The notes below the pieces were generated by a model. The model made no database searches. It saw nothing but the letters and a program-made list of their open reading frames with translations, and was not told the DNA's origin. 64,000 bases of DNA from Maratus speciosus. Its lineage: Eukaryota; Arthropoda; Arachnida; Araneae; Salticidae. The DNA lies in assembly GCA_963932465.1 (NCBI GenBank), contig OZ010795.1:522851451-522915450 (forward strand), read 5' to 3'. Below, piece by piece: positions 47,621-58,478 of the stretch. The stretch's first letter is position 1. Each line of letters begins with the position of its first letter. The position numbers and the translations under genes are program-made.

Positions 47621-47760
47621 GGAATTTGGCGAAATATTAGAGATATCGCCAAGTTGGCGTCACTTTTGTCGCCAAATTTGGCGCCATATCGCCAAGTTGG
47701 CGACAAACTTGGCGGCATTTGGCGACAGAACAGGGTCCCCCTATGGTAACCCACCTTATA
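47621..47760. repeat. TTGGCG/CGCCAA foldback cluster
   Basis: About nine ttggcg or cgccaa words alternate in 120 bp (tatcgccaagttggcg occurs twice), followed by ccctatggtaaccc. Opposite-strand frames here are mirror products. The same words mark the ends of the elements at 15-18 kb. Confidence 0.7.
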
Positions 47761-48584
47761 GATATGAAGATGCATTAAATGCTGCTCAATAAGCATTGGC
47801 CGCCATTTTGTCTCCCATATAAAACTAAAATTAATTAATTAAAATTTAATTAATGAATTAATATTTGAAAAATCATTGTTAACATCAATTGTCATCCAGT
47901 ACAATTAAAAAAAAATATTTCAACTTGATAGGATGAATAATAAGTATATTATTAACGATTGAAAATTTGAACAAGATATTTAAATAAATATCTGCCAACT
48001 GCTACGAAAAAATCGTAGTTGCTACGATTTGGAGCTATAAACTACGATGCTACGAAAATCAGTCTTAAACTACGATTTTTTGGCAAAAAACACAAACTCA
48101 TTTTTTGTTTCTAGTTGCGATTTTTATCCGGCGCAATGTATTTTTCAGTAGTAAATCTGTTCCAAAATTTCATCTCCGAAAGTTTTAAAAAATTGGTCAT
48201 TAGTTCGAAAATTCGAACATGAAAAAATGCTCATAGGGAAAAAAGAAAAAAAAAATCCGAGCTGGCAAAAGAAACTTCTTGACATAAAATCCTCTTTATG
48301 TATATTAACCATGAGTGAATCGTGTTTCTGCAAATATTTATACCGGAATTCCCTTCCTTAGAAACAGGGGTGCCATGTTAAGAATTTCTAGAGGGGGGAG
48401 GTTGTTCTTTGAGCTGCAAAGTTTGAAATAGTGTGCAAAATCGCACGATTTGCACACGGAAAAGGATGCTGTGCAGTATTTCCCCTGCAAATTCTTCCAC
48501 AGACCTATGATTCTTCTGCGAGTATATTTTGAAATTTCTTGGAAGTGCACGAAATCTTTTTTCTTTTATGGAATTTCCCCAAAT

Positions 48585-49270
48585 TAATTCGTGAATCGAT
48601 CGCGGAAAAAATTGAGAAATTCTTTAGACGATCGTGTAAAAATATTGGGTATTTCGTCAAAGATCTCATAAACAAATAGTGATTATCTTCAAATTGGTCG
48701 CTGAATGAAATCGCGAATTTTGTCAAAAGATTGCGCAAAAAAATACGAATTTTGATAAACTGTCGAGGGAAAAATATTGCAAATTTCATCAAAAGGTCGC
48801 AGAAACGAATAGTGAATTTTGTTAATTGGTCGCGAAAAGATATCAAAAATTTTGCCGATCCATTGCGATAAACTATCGCGAATTTCGACAAATGACCGTG
48901 TAAAAAAATCAATTTCGTTTATTGGTCGCAAAAGAAAATTAATTTCATCAAAGGATTGTGGTAAAACCGTTAATTATGTTAAAATATCGCAGAAAGAAAA
49001 TGTTAATTTCGTCATAAAATCAACAAGAAAATGCAAATTTCATCGAAAGATCGCGGAAGAAAACACTAATTTCGTCAAAGGATCGTGGTAAAAAACGCAA
49101 AATTCGTCAAAAGATCGCGGCAAAAAATGCGAAATTCGCCCAAAAGTTCGTGGTAGAAAATGCGGATTTCAACAAAGAATCGCGATAGAAAAATGTGAAT
49201 TATGAATGTGGGGGAAAAAACTGAATATTCTGAAATGACCGTGGGAAAAAATCGCGAATTTCGTCAAAAT
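48585..49270. repeat. AT-rich minisatellite, unit about 36 bp
   Basis: Roughly twenty loose units follow the pattern gaatttcgtcaaa(a/g)gatcgcgg(a/t)aaaaaa. The centre-right units (48950-49160) are the most regular. Frames of 80-135 codons on both strands (repeats such as LTKFAISF) are caused by the array, because its period is close to a multiple of three. Confidence 0.85.
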
Positions 49271-49735
49271 TTACTGCAGTAGGCTAAAGAATTGGAACCA
49301 GGCTGCAAATGTCAGGCTTTACAAATGTCAAAAAAACTCTTCCAAACGATAAGAAACTAAAAAGCGCATAAAAATTTTCAGAGGTAAAAATTTACTATAT
49401 TAAGATGAAAGACTGAAACCTTATTCCTTTTACGAATGTCAAAAGATGGCTGCGAAACATGAAAAAACAACCAATCAACCTCTAGATTAATTTTAATTTT
49501 GTGTGCTACGATTTCTCATTTTCAAAGGTTGGCAGGTCTGTAAATATAGGGAGAGTGTGAACTAATACTAGGAATTAAAAAACAGTAGCGATCTCCCTAT
49601 AAACGGTTTCTATTCATTTCTTTTTGATTAGGGAATTTTAAGGAAAAATCAGCTGCTGTTAAAAGATACAATGGCTGTTTTCGTTTTTGATTAAATAAAA
49701 TCAGTTAAACATTTCAAAATAAGCTAATATAAAAT

Positions 49736-49803
49736 GAACAAGTAATATAAAAATTTTGTTTTTAAAGTCAATTCCTACTTAGGTCATCAAAGAAAAATTT
49801 AGG
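49736..49803. repeat. Direct repeat flanking 47.5-49.7 kb, right copy
   Basis: Partner of 47462-47525. The 2.2 kb between them holds the foldback cluster and the minisatellite. The two copies diverge again right after aaaattta. Confidence 0.85.
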
Positions 49804-50270
49804 TTAAAATATGTCTTTGGAGAGTTAAACTAACTAGTGTAAGATGGATTTTATATTGTAATTATTGTTATCGATGCATTATAAATTTGATGCAAGTGTT
49901 CCTTTGTAAACATTTTCTTTCGTCGAAATTCAACGGATTCCACCTCGTCCTTATAATATTAGAAATGTCAAAGTGTGTCCGAATGTTTGAATGAATTCAA
50001 CATCTAAACGGATGAATTGATGTTTTCGTCTCTTTGCATATAGGTGTATTATAAAACGGAAATGAACATAGGCTATATTTTATTTAATTTATTCAAATAA
50101 TTTTCTTAATAATTCAAAATTTCATTCTTTTTCATACAGAATCATATGACATTTTTTCCGATAAATTTAACCATCTTTCTTTCTTGTTGCCAAGAAAATC
50201 TACAAAATAAATAAATATAGAAAAACTATATTCGATTTGAGCGACAGATTCACCTTAATAAAATAAATGT
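49804..50270. other. Stretch without a gene
   Basis: I see no gene, RNA or clear repeat. Confidence 0.5.
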
Positions 50271-50507
50271 GAAAATGAATATTAAATTCACAATATATAT
50301 CTTTAATTTTTACTTAATAGGGGCTAAAATACAAAATGTTAAAACATTTTAAAAACAATCAAGATGTTAAAACATTGGAGTCATTTTGATGTTAAAATCC
50401 GAGCGCTTTCGACTAAACCATTAGTCGTCATCAGGGAAAATCACACATTTTAGCACCTATTAAGTAAAAAATTAAAGATATATATTGTGAATTTAATATT
50501 CATTTTC
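50271..50507. mobile_element. Foldback element with 60-bp arms
   Basis: Arms 50271-50330 and 50447-50507 are inverted copies with very few differences (gaaaatgaatattaaattca at one end, its complement at the other). The 116-bp centre holds three atgttaaaa(c/t) words and, on the minus strand, a hammerhead-ribozyme-like core. Confidence 0.85.
50404..50436 (-). ncRNA. Hammerhead-ribozyme-like core
   Basis: On the minus strand: CTGATGA (50428-50434), then a hairpin GACTAA-TGGT-TTAGTC, then GAAA (50407-50410), then GCGC, T and C. CUGAUGA and GAAA are the two invariant blocks of the hammerhead core, and the intervening helix would be stem II. The self-complementary GCGC followed by U and H fits the short stem III of dimer-type hammerheads. 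Weak points: one extra C lies between CUGAUGA and stem II, and stem I (GGA with TCC) has only about three pairs. It may be inactive or coincidental. Confidence 0.4.
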
Positions 50508-52969
50508 TAATTTAAGAAAATCTACTTCTGGAATAATAAATTTTCCTCTACAATTAATTAAAAATTAAAATAAAATGAATTCAAATAAAATTAATATGAC
50601 GTCATATTTGAAACGAAGAATGGGGCATTTTTTATTATACATGAAGGATGAATATTGATTACCTTAATAAGAGGTCTTCTGCCAAAAATGAAGTCATAAT
50701 CAGAGGGAAAAAGAATAAAGTTTTTCGCTTGGAAAAATATGACGTCATATTTGAAATAAAACAGGTACTTCCAACTATTCGTTAAAAATACAAAGGGCAT
50801 AAATATCAGAAACTAAAGAAATTAGATAAATAATGACGTCATTTTAAAACGAGCAACAGAAATATTTTTTACTAATGAACCCTGTTCTCGCTTTCAGCTA
50901 GAGGTTAAAAAATAAATCGCCATTTTACAAATTGTGACGTCACAGGAATACTGTCCATACTGATTAAAAAGTTTGAATATAAGTTACATGCAAATGAGAG
51001 TTTCTTTCAAAATTCACGTTATGATTATCATGAGAAAATATTTTTGGTGGAAGAAAAGGGAATTAAAACGGATTAATATATATTTTGACGCAATTTCCTC
51101 TTTAAAATTAAAAATAATTGCATTTCAATTAGTATAAATGGTACAAAAACATGATTAAAGCAAATTTTCGAAAACTGAATACATATTTACGCACGACGTA
51201 GCTTCATAAATGAATTTATTTCACAGAAGCGAAAATCGTCTGCAAACATATTGACATTTACAACCAACGATGTAAATATAACTTCTGTACATTTAAGTGG
51301 ATAGTTATTGTCCACTAATCATGCGAATTAAATAAATTAAAAAAAAACCATATACCATTTTAATTAATTATTTTTAACAGATGGCAGTTAAAACATGTCA
51401 CAAAGGCGTGTTTAGTAAAAGATTTTATCGGGTAAAAATGATGTAATATTTTTCATGGAAAGAATACGAAAACATTAACATATATTTCTTTTAATTTCGT
51501 CAAAGCGACGTGGTTTTCATAACACCAGCTTCGAAAGTTAAAACGAAATCTTAAAATACCAATATACTTTTCAGAAATAAAATTTTGCATCATAAGTAGC
51601 ATTATTTCAAAATGAAATTTTAGCTTACATTTTAAAACCATTTTTTTACTTGAAGTTTACTATATTTAATAAAAATAATGTTTCAATGTTTTTCTACATG
51701 TACAATAATATTGGATTTCATTAATCGATTTCATGGTTTAAATAAATTAAAATGCACAGTTTTAAATGTTTCATGAAGTGAAAGAATATCTATACATTTA
51801 TTTCCACAAGTATCATTCCGTAGGAAAAACTAACCTAGTGAAAGCTTCGTCTTATTTTAAATCATTAGCTGCTTTTCTTTCAGAAAATATTAGCATTTTT
51901 TAGCAGTTATACAAAACGGAGTGATTTGCAAAGAATTTACCAATCGCAAATACATAAGTTTAATATTCTTTTACCGTATAATCTCCAGGAATTCTGGTTT
52001 CAATAAAATTTAATAAATGGCACATAAAAGTCGACTTAAAAAAATTTAGCAATTAATTTTAATTTGAGATTAGGCTTTACATATGACATCATTTACGTGT
52101 AAACAAGAGCCAAAACCGCTTATCAAGCAATAAATTTGCCTTTCACATCAGATTCCGCTAATTTTTAAAGGTACCGTGATTATCGAAAAGCTCAAAGGAA
52201 GAAAGGAAATTTTCTTCCGATTTTAAAATACGAAGTATATAGTTAAAAATCTCTCGGAAACACAATCTTTGTCCCCGATTGGAGCATATTCCTGCAAATT
52301 TTGAAGCTTTCATAAGCCAAAATTACAGCACAACAATAGATATGAAAATGTTTATTGATAATTGGGATGTTTTTCCATAAATATATTTATTCCGCAAAAG
52401 CAATAAGCAACTCAATAATAAGTATTTAGGCTCAAAATAATAAGTATTTAGGCACAAGAGTCTTCGGAGCGTGATAAACATTTTGATATTATTGGTATAT
52501 CTATACAGCTGATAAAAGTGTGGTACCGTGAAATAAAAATGTAATATATATTTGAAAGTTAAAGATATTTCTAGCACTCTTATTATTTATTTTTGAACTT
52601 TGATGCTTCACCACGTTTGATTATTTTTTTAATACCATTTATCTTTTTTTTTCTTCCAAGATGTGAATTTTTGGAATATAAACATAACGTTGCATATTGA
52701 TTTTTCGATTATTCTAATCTTATCGAAGTCACGTCTGAAGTGATCTGTTAATAACCACTTTCCTTTAAAAATATTCACTGATATATTTCTTTAAATAATA
52801 TTCTTTGTCCCGAAAATATAAATTAAATCAATATCCTTGAATGGAATAAATATAAAATAAAATAAAATAAAATAGAATCACAGAGATGTAAATTTATTTC
52901 TCATTTAAGTTTAGAAACTTTGTATGAAATTTCATGCTCACGAAAGAAATTTGAATGACTCTATATATA
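50508..52969. other. AT-rich stretch without a gene
   Basis: No gene. Its first 450 bp carry a cluster of TGACGTCA palindromes, listed separately. The remainder has only short, AT-biased frames. Confidence 0.5.
50597..50942. promoter_or_regulatory. Cluster of four TGACGTCA (CRE-type) palindromes
   Basis: Exact sites at 50597, 50740, 50834 and 50935, spaced 143, 94 and 101 bp. The first two share atgacgtcatatttgaaa, so the cluster is a degenerate repeat. TGACGTCA is the consensus site of CREB/ATF bZIP factors. Use as a regulatory site here is not shown. Confidence 0.45.
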
Positions 52970-53129
52970 TAAACAAAAATGAACAAATCGGGATCATCAG
53001 ATGCTTTACTACTATAAAATGTGATAAAAGGTTAATTATAAATGCTTTTAATTATCGAAATTTTTTGCTTAATTGATTAATTTCTTCTTTTTTAAATGTT
53101 ATGTGAACGCAGTCACGGGTAACATCTAG
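52970..53129 (+). mobile_element. Mini-Helitron, 160 bp
   Basis: It starts TCTATATATATAAAC and ends cagtcacgggtaacatCTAG followed by T, both like Helitron termini. The base before TC is C rather than A. Almost the whole interior would be deleted. Confidence 0.45.
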
Positions 53130-53760
53130 TAGACGATAATTTTCATAATTTTCAAGTTATATTTTTGAGACTTTCACAAAAGGTGCTCTATACATTTAAC
53201 TAATATATTATGTACATTATATATTGATTGCATTCGCGCATGCGCAGTGAACAATTATTTAGTAATCTGTTGATTTTTCATCCAATTTTCATTATTTTTT
53301 AATACTAATTACAGGTTATTGGGAACAATTTTATTTGTCGTAATTTTGTAAAAGAACATTTTTTTATATTAAAAAACTCCGCAAATTATTAGCTGAAAAC
53401 TTGGCGAAATTAGGGGCTGTTTTTAAAAAAAACTTAATTGCTCTACAAATATAAATACTATCCTCATAAAAATGAACACAGTTTATTACAAAAAGCACCT
53501 TAATCATGTTCTACAGTTTGAATGCTTTTGCTAAATTACTTTTTACAGGATTATCCAAAAGATATTCGATATTTTTCAGTTTGTTGACGGTCCCCTATGG
53601 GGTTTCGGTAAAAACTCTTCATGGAAATATATGTCATATACTATTTTGTTTACATACCTGGAGTTTCAGGATAATTCCTCATGTGTTTTTATAGATATTT
53701 TAAAAAAGTCTAAAATCGCAAGTGACATCGCAAGTGCTCATCATTGGCCATTTAGTGCAT
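53130..53760. other. AT-rich stretch without a gene
   Basis: I see no gene or repeat structure. Confidence 0.5.
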
Positions 53761-54012
53761 AATCGATATTAAATTAATCGGAAAATTCTGTGTAGTTTTG
53801 ACAATAACAGAGAAAACGTACTACACATTAAAATATGTTTCTTATAAGTTATATAACTGTCAACCATCCAGGTTTTTTTTATGTGTCAAATATAATATAT
53901 TTTAAACCAGAAACAATTATTATAAAAAGTATCGTGTGACTATGTGGCACAAATTAGATTTTAGTTATTACACAGAAATATATTGTAAAAAATATATTTA
54001 TTTGTCGAGGTT
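53761..54012. repeat. 250-bp direct repeat, left copy
   Basis: Same orientation as 57364-57614. Shared stretches include tcttataagttatataactg, tttttt(t)aatgtgtcaaatata, aaaccagaaac and gtgactatgtgg. The copies differ by scattered substitutions and short gaps. Confidence 0.85.
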
Positions 54013-54216
54013 GTGACAAGACACAAGACATGTGCTGTGCATAATACATACCAATATCTAGACCGAGTTCGTTCGTCAACTTCGTCCGCCATCTTTTTTC
54101 AAAATGGCGGCCTTTTAAAAAATTAAAAAAAAAATAACTTTAAAATGAGGTAAAAAAATAGAAATTAAAAAAAGATTTTTTTTATATATGTTTGCCCTTG
54201 ATACAACATCTGCACC

Positions 54217-56069
54217 TTGAAAAATATATCTGTCTTAGATAATTGGATGTCTGAGTTTTATGATTTCTTGGAAGTTATTACAAACAAGAGCTTTAAACGT
54301 GGTGAATTGAGAGATAGACCTTGTATGACATGGCACACGAGTGATTTGAAAATCGAACGTAACAAGGTGAATGCGCTTTATAAACGGCACAGAAATAATC
54401 TAACAAACATTATGTATAAGAAAAATTATCTTGGCAAGAAGAGCATATAAAAATAATCTTAGGTTAGCTAAACGCAAGGGTTGGCTTCATTTTTGAGAAA
54501 GAACTGATAATGCCTACGGCAATCTTTATAAATACAAATCAGTTAAATCACTTAAGCAAACATATCTTATTTTTACATCACTTGAAGATTCTTCGGTATT
54601 TGCTGGGTATGATAATATCGCCGCTAGCTTAATGGCTGAGCATTTTAGTACTGATAACCCTCTATATGAACAATTCTAGTATGCGAGTTCTTTTGATTAT
54701 GCATCTGATGAAGATTTCAGTTCAGTATCACGGAAAGAGTTGTTTTATGTTTTAAAACACCAACGAAATAATAAGGCTCCAGGAACAGACGAATTAGATG
54801 CTTACATAGTTAAAAACATTTGTAAAAATTTTACAACTTAAATGTTGCTTTTGTATACTACGTGTTTACGTTTGGTCTTGTTCTAGTGTGTTGGAAAAAA
54901 GGTACAGTTATCTTTTACAGAAAAAAAAATCTTCCATCAAATAGTGCAAGTTCTTACAGACCTATAACGCTTCTCTCAATTATGGGAAAAATTCTTGAGA
55001 GAATTATCAAAATAAGAATTATTACTATGTTGGAATCGAGCTTGTTTATTGACTCAGCACAACATGGTTTTCGAGAATCTAGAAGCACAGTTACTGCACT
55101 GAATGAATTAAAAGGCTTCGTTAGAAATACGTCAGAAAAATACAAATATTGTGCGATGATTTCATCAGATATAGGTGGTGCTTTTTATAGATTAAATTGG
55201 TTTGTAACTGCCCAGGTGGTGGACGAATTATCAGTTTTTGATTATCTTAAATCAACTATTAAGAATTATACCAGCCATCGGCTGATTGGCTTATGATAAC
55301 TTTATTCTGGACAATCGTTTCAAGCTGAACGAATATGATACAGTGTTTCAAGCAGAACTTTCTGCTTTAGAAGAGGCAATACAATGGTGTTCAGTGGCAT
55401 AGTTTTCTCAGTTTAAAATCTACACTGACAGCTTAGCATCAATTTATGTGTTAAAGAATATTTTTCCAATACATGAAATTCCATATCGAATTTTCGTTAA
55501 TTTACGCTTTTTGGTTAATAAACAAATTAACATTGGTTGGATTAATTCTCACATTGAAATCATAGGCAATGAACGTGCTGATATGCTAGCAAAATCTGTT
55601 ATTGAAGAAGACGTTTATGATAAATTCTTGGATGTTCCAATTCCGATGACTTATGTAAAATCACCTTTTAAAAACGAAATTATTCGAGAATGGCAAGAGA
55701 AATGGCGGTGAGTGATGAAGGTCGAGACACGTATGCAATTACTAAAGATGTTAACAGAGATTTTCTGTGTCCTACACAAGTTGCTGCTCACTTTTTATCA
55801 GGCCATGGTGCATTTCCTTCTTTTCTATTTAAAATTAATAAACGTGACAATGATAGATGCCCTTGAGAGGCAGTTGGTGACTCAAAGCATTACTTGTTGT
55901 TTGTTCGATGCCACTTTATGACATCATCATTTTATTTCATTCGATCTAGGACCCTTTCGTGGAATATGAGAAACGTCTTGTTATCAAAATCAAAATCAAA
56001 TATCGTACAACTAGCTGCCATTTATAATACACTGAACCATCTGTTTTCGTTTATTAAATACCTTTTTTA
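54217..56069 (+). pseudogene. LINE ORF2 relic (R1/I-like), internally deleted
   Basis: Pieces of one non-LTR retrotransposon polyprotein follow in order. First comes a pre-RT linker (54217-54450, CMTWHTSDLKIERNKVNALY), then NNKAPGTDELDAYIVK (near 54770), then RT blocks YRPITLLSIMGKILERI, AQHGFRESRSTVTALNEL and ISSDIGGAF. Next is an RNase H with QAELSALEEAI, IYTDSLASI and GNERADMLAK (55340-55600), and after a frameshift near 55705 the tail HFLSGHGAFPSFLFKIN and a degraded Cys/His cluster (NDRCP, stop, DSKHYLLFVRC). Missing are the endonuclease, the RT box with the catalytic Asp pair and the start of RNase H, removed by a deletion near 55290. Several stops and frame changes are present. The tail matches the relic at 13805-14150. 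Not functional. Confidence 0.88.
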
Positions 56070-57363
56070 GTTTTGTACTTTTTAACAATATTTTTAATAG
56101 TTATGAATTTCGTGTTTCCAACGTTTACTTTCCTCTGTTAATGCATTTATGTTGTCTTCAGACTATATGTGGTTAAATTAGTGCCAACAAAGTGTCCCTT
56201 TTTAGGATTAAACCAGTTATGAACTTTGTTATAATCCAGATGATTTGTGCCCCTGAATATAGTCATATCGTGCTATGAGCATCTTTATGTTAGGTTTTGA
56301 CCTGAACTTTTATAAGACTCTACATTTTGAATTTATAGCCATGGTTTTTAAGACATTTACTTTTTCATTAGTATCAGGAACCTTGATAATATACAGAATT
56401 TTCTTTTCCTACTCTAGACTCTGATAATAGGCTTTCCAGAAAGGATTTTAATCCTTGGACATTATGATGAAAAAGTGAACTTTAACAAAATAGAGAAATT
56501 ACTATTAGACTTGCGATTTTTAGTTACAGATTAACTATTGAATTTAGTATTGTCATTATTTCTATTAATTTTAATTTAATTTACCATTAACAAAACCATT
56601 TTATTATTACTTAATGCCATGAATGTATATGTCTATAAAATTGTTATACTCTTTTATTCAGATATTTGCTGAAGCACAAATCTACTTTTTGTTTCTGTTT
56701 CTATTTTTAATAGACATATGTGCAAATGTCTGTAATTCTGTACAGTTCTTTTTTCATTTGCTGTTGCTGGGGTAACATTGTTTTATGTAATTATTTTCAA
56801 CTATATGCTGTTGTCTGACCACATCGGTTGCCCTGGATAGGGCTTTGCTGGAGGTGGAAAGAATTTTCACCTGATTATTCGACCTTTGCCATTTTAGGTT
56901 GGCTACCAGGTGAAGTGATCCTGTATCCAGCCCTTGATACAAAGAAATCGGAGCATGTTTTATTTCGTCTATATCTTAAAAAATGGCTGAGTTATAGCTC
57001 TTTGAATTTCTAGCATGGATGATATTTTAAAACGATCCAATTTTTGTCACGCGATAACACGCGTATTTATTAACCAATTTGGATGTTTATGTGACTCTGA
57101 TCGTCAAACATAATAAAAAAAGACACATATAAAGAATTCAATGTCAAATCTACCATTTAGCAAGAGTTTTCCATAGCATGATACAAATTGGAGTATTTAC
57201 ATTTGAGTGCGTTTGGAATATTCATCTTGAAAATTACATTCATAGATCTCAGAAGTTACGATTTTAATTGCAAGTCTACTTTCTTAACAGTGAAAGCAGT
57301 TTACAGAATAATATCAACAGACAGTTAGTAGGAAAATTATCGATTGTTGCAGAAATATCATAT
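56070..57363. other. Probable LINE 3' UTR and spacer
   Basis: No gene. The first several hundred bases are likely the 3' untranslated region of the relic. A GC-richer patch at 56815-56940 (gttgcctggatagggc-like) is the only compositional change. No poly(A) end was located. Confidence 0.45.
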
Positions 57364-57614
57364 AATCGATATAACCTTAATTGGAAAAGTCTGTGTAGTT
57401 TCTACAATAACAGATAAAACGTACAGGACGTTAAAATATGCTTCTTATAAGTTATATAACTGCCAACTATCCGGGTTTTTTTAATGTGTCAAATATACAT
57501 ATTTTAAACCAGAAACGTTTTATAATAAAAAGTACCTTGTGACTATGTGGTACGAATTCGATTTTATTTATTACACGGAAATACCTTGTAAAAAATGTTT
57601 ATTTGCTGAGGTTT
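57364..57614. repeat. 250-bp direct repeat, right copy
   Basis: Partner of 53761-54012, 3.35 kb downstream of it, on the far side of the LINE relic. Confidence 0.85.
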
Positions 57615-58016
57615 GGCAGATTAAAGTTATCTAATGTAAATTCATTTAGAGCAAAATTTTGCAAACTCCACTGAAATATAGTTCACAATGATGAGGGTAT
57701 GATTTTGTAATAAATTTCATTTTTTTAATCAAATAATTTTTATTATTTCATTGATTAAAATAATATTATTTGTCAAACTATGCATACTATTGCATATTCA
57801 GTAGTAAAATTTTTCCTTTCACGAATTCTTATTACAATAAAAAAACACATATTTTCTGAAAATTTTCAAATTTGTCTCTTCAGATTTGAATTATTTTTCA
57901 TTTTACTATTTAAAGTATATATTTGTAAAATAATTGTTTCTTAATAGTTACAATAATAATTTAAACACATACAACATACATTAAAATGAGGAAGGGTTGT
58001 ACTTTGTGCCATTATA
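57615..58016. other. AT-rich stretch without a gene
   Basis: I see no gene or repeat structure. Confidence 0.5.
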
Positions 58017-58020
58017 TTAA

Positions 58021-58474
58021 GAAAAAGAAACAACGTAGAAGGACACAAATATAAATATACATGAAGCGCATACAGCTGTTCCAAAACCTCTAAGGTGCCA
58101 CCATCAGGGCTTAAAATCAAAGCTAAATTTAAAAGTCTGGATTAAAGGGGAGAGGTTCCTAGAGCCAGAAATGCGTACCTTACAGCTCAACTATCAACGG
58201 CGAAATGCGACATACGGTTGAAACACAGCATCGAAGTCGATCTCACGCGCATACTGGGATACCAATCAAAATTGCACAGTTGCTCCGGGAGAGTTCAAAC
58301 AGAGAGGAGAAAAAAGGGGTAGAAGTGAAGAGAACAAATTAAAGAAAATTAAAATAGATATGGTTTAATTTTATGTTTATTTTAAGCACTGATGGTGAAA
58401 TCGTAGAATTTTCGAAGCAGCTGTATGCGTTTATACATATTTATATTTGTATCTTTCTACGTTGTTTCTATTTC
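58021..58474. mobile_element. TTAA-flanked MITE with 70-bp inverted ends
   Basis: TTAA at 58017-58020 and 58475-58478 bounds 454 bp. The left end gaaaaagaaacaacgtagaa continues through cacaaatataaatata to gcgcatacagctg; the right end is its inverted copy with few changes (gaaatagaaacaacgtagaa in reverse complement). The centre is GC-richer. TTAA is a piggyBac/Kolobok-type target, but the ends do not start with CCC as piggyBac ends do. Confidence 0.8.
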
Positions 58475-58478
58475 TTAA

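Noticed and set aside
48505..49091. Repetitive proteins of 80-135 codons on both strands
   Set aside because: They are produced by a minisatellite whose unit is near a multiple of three; both strands are equally open.
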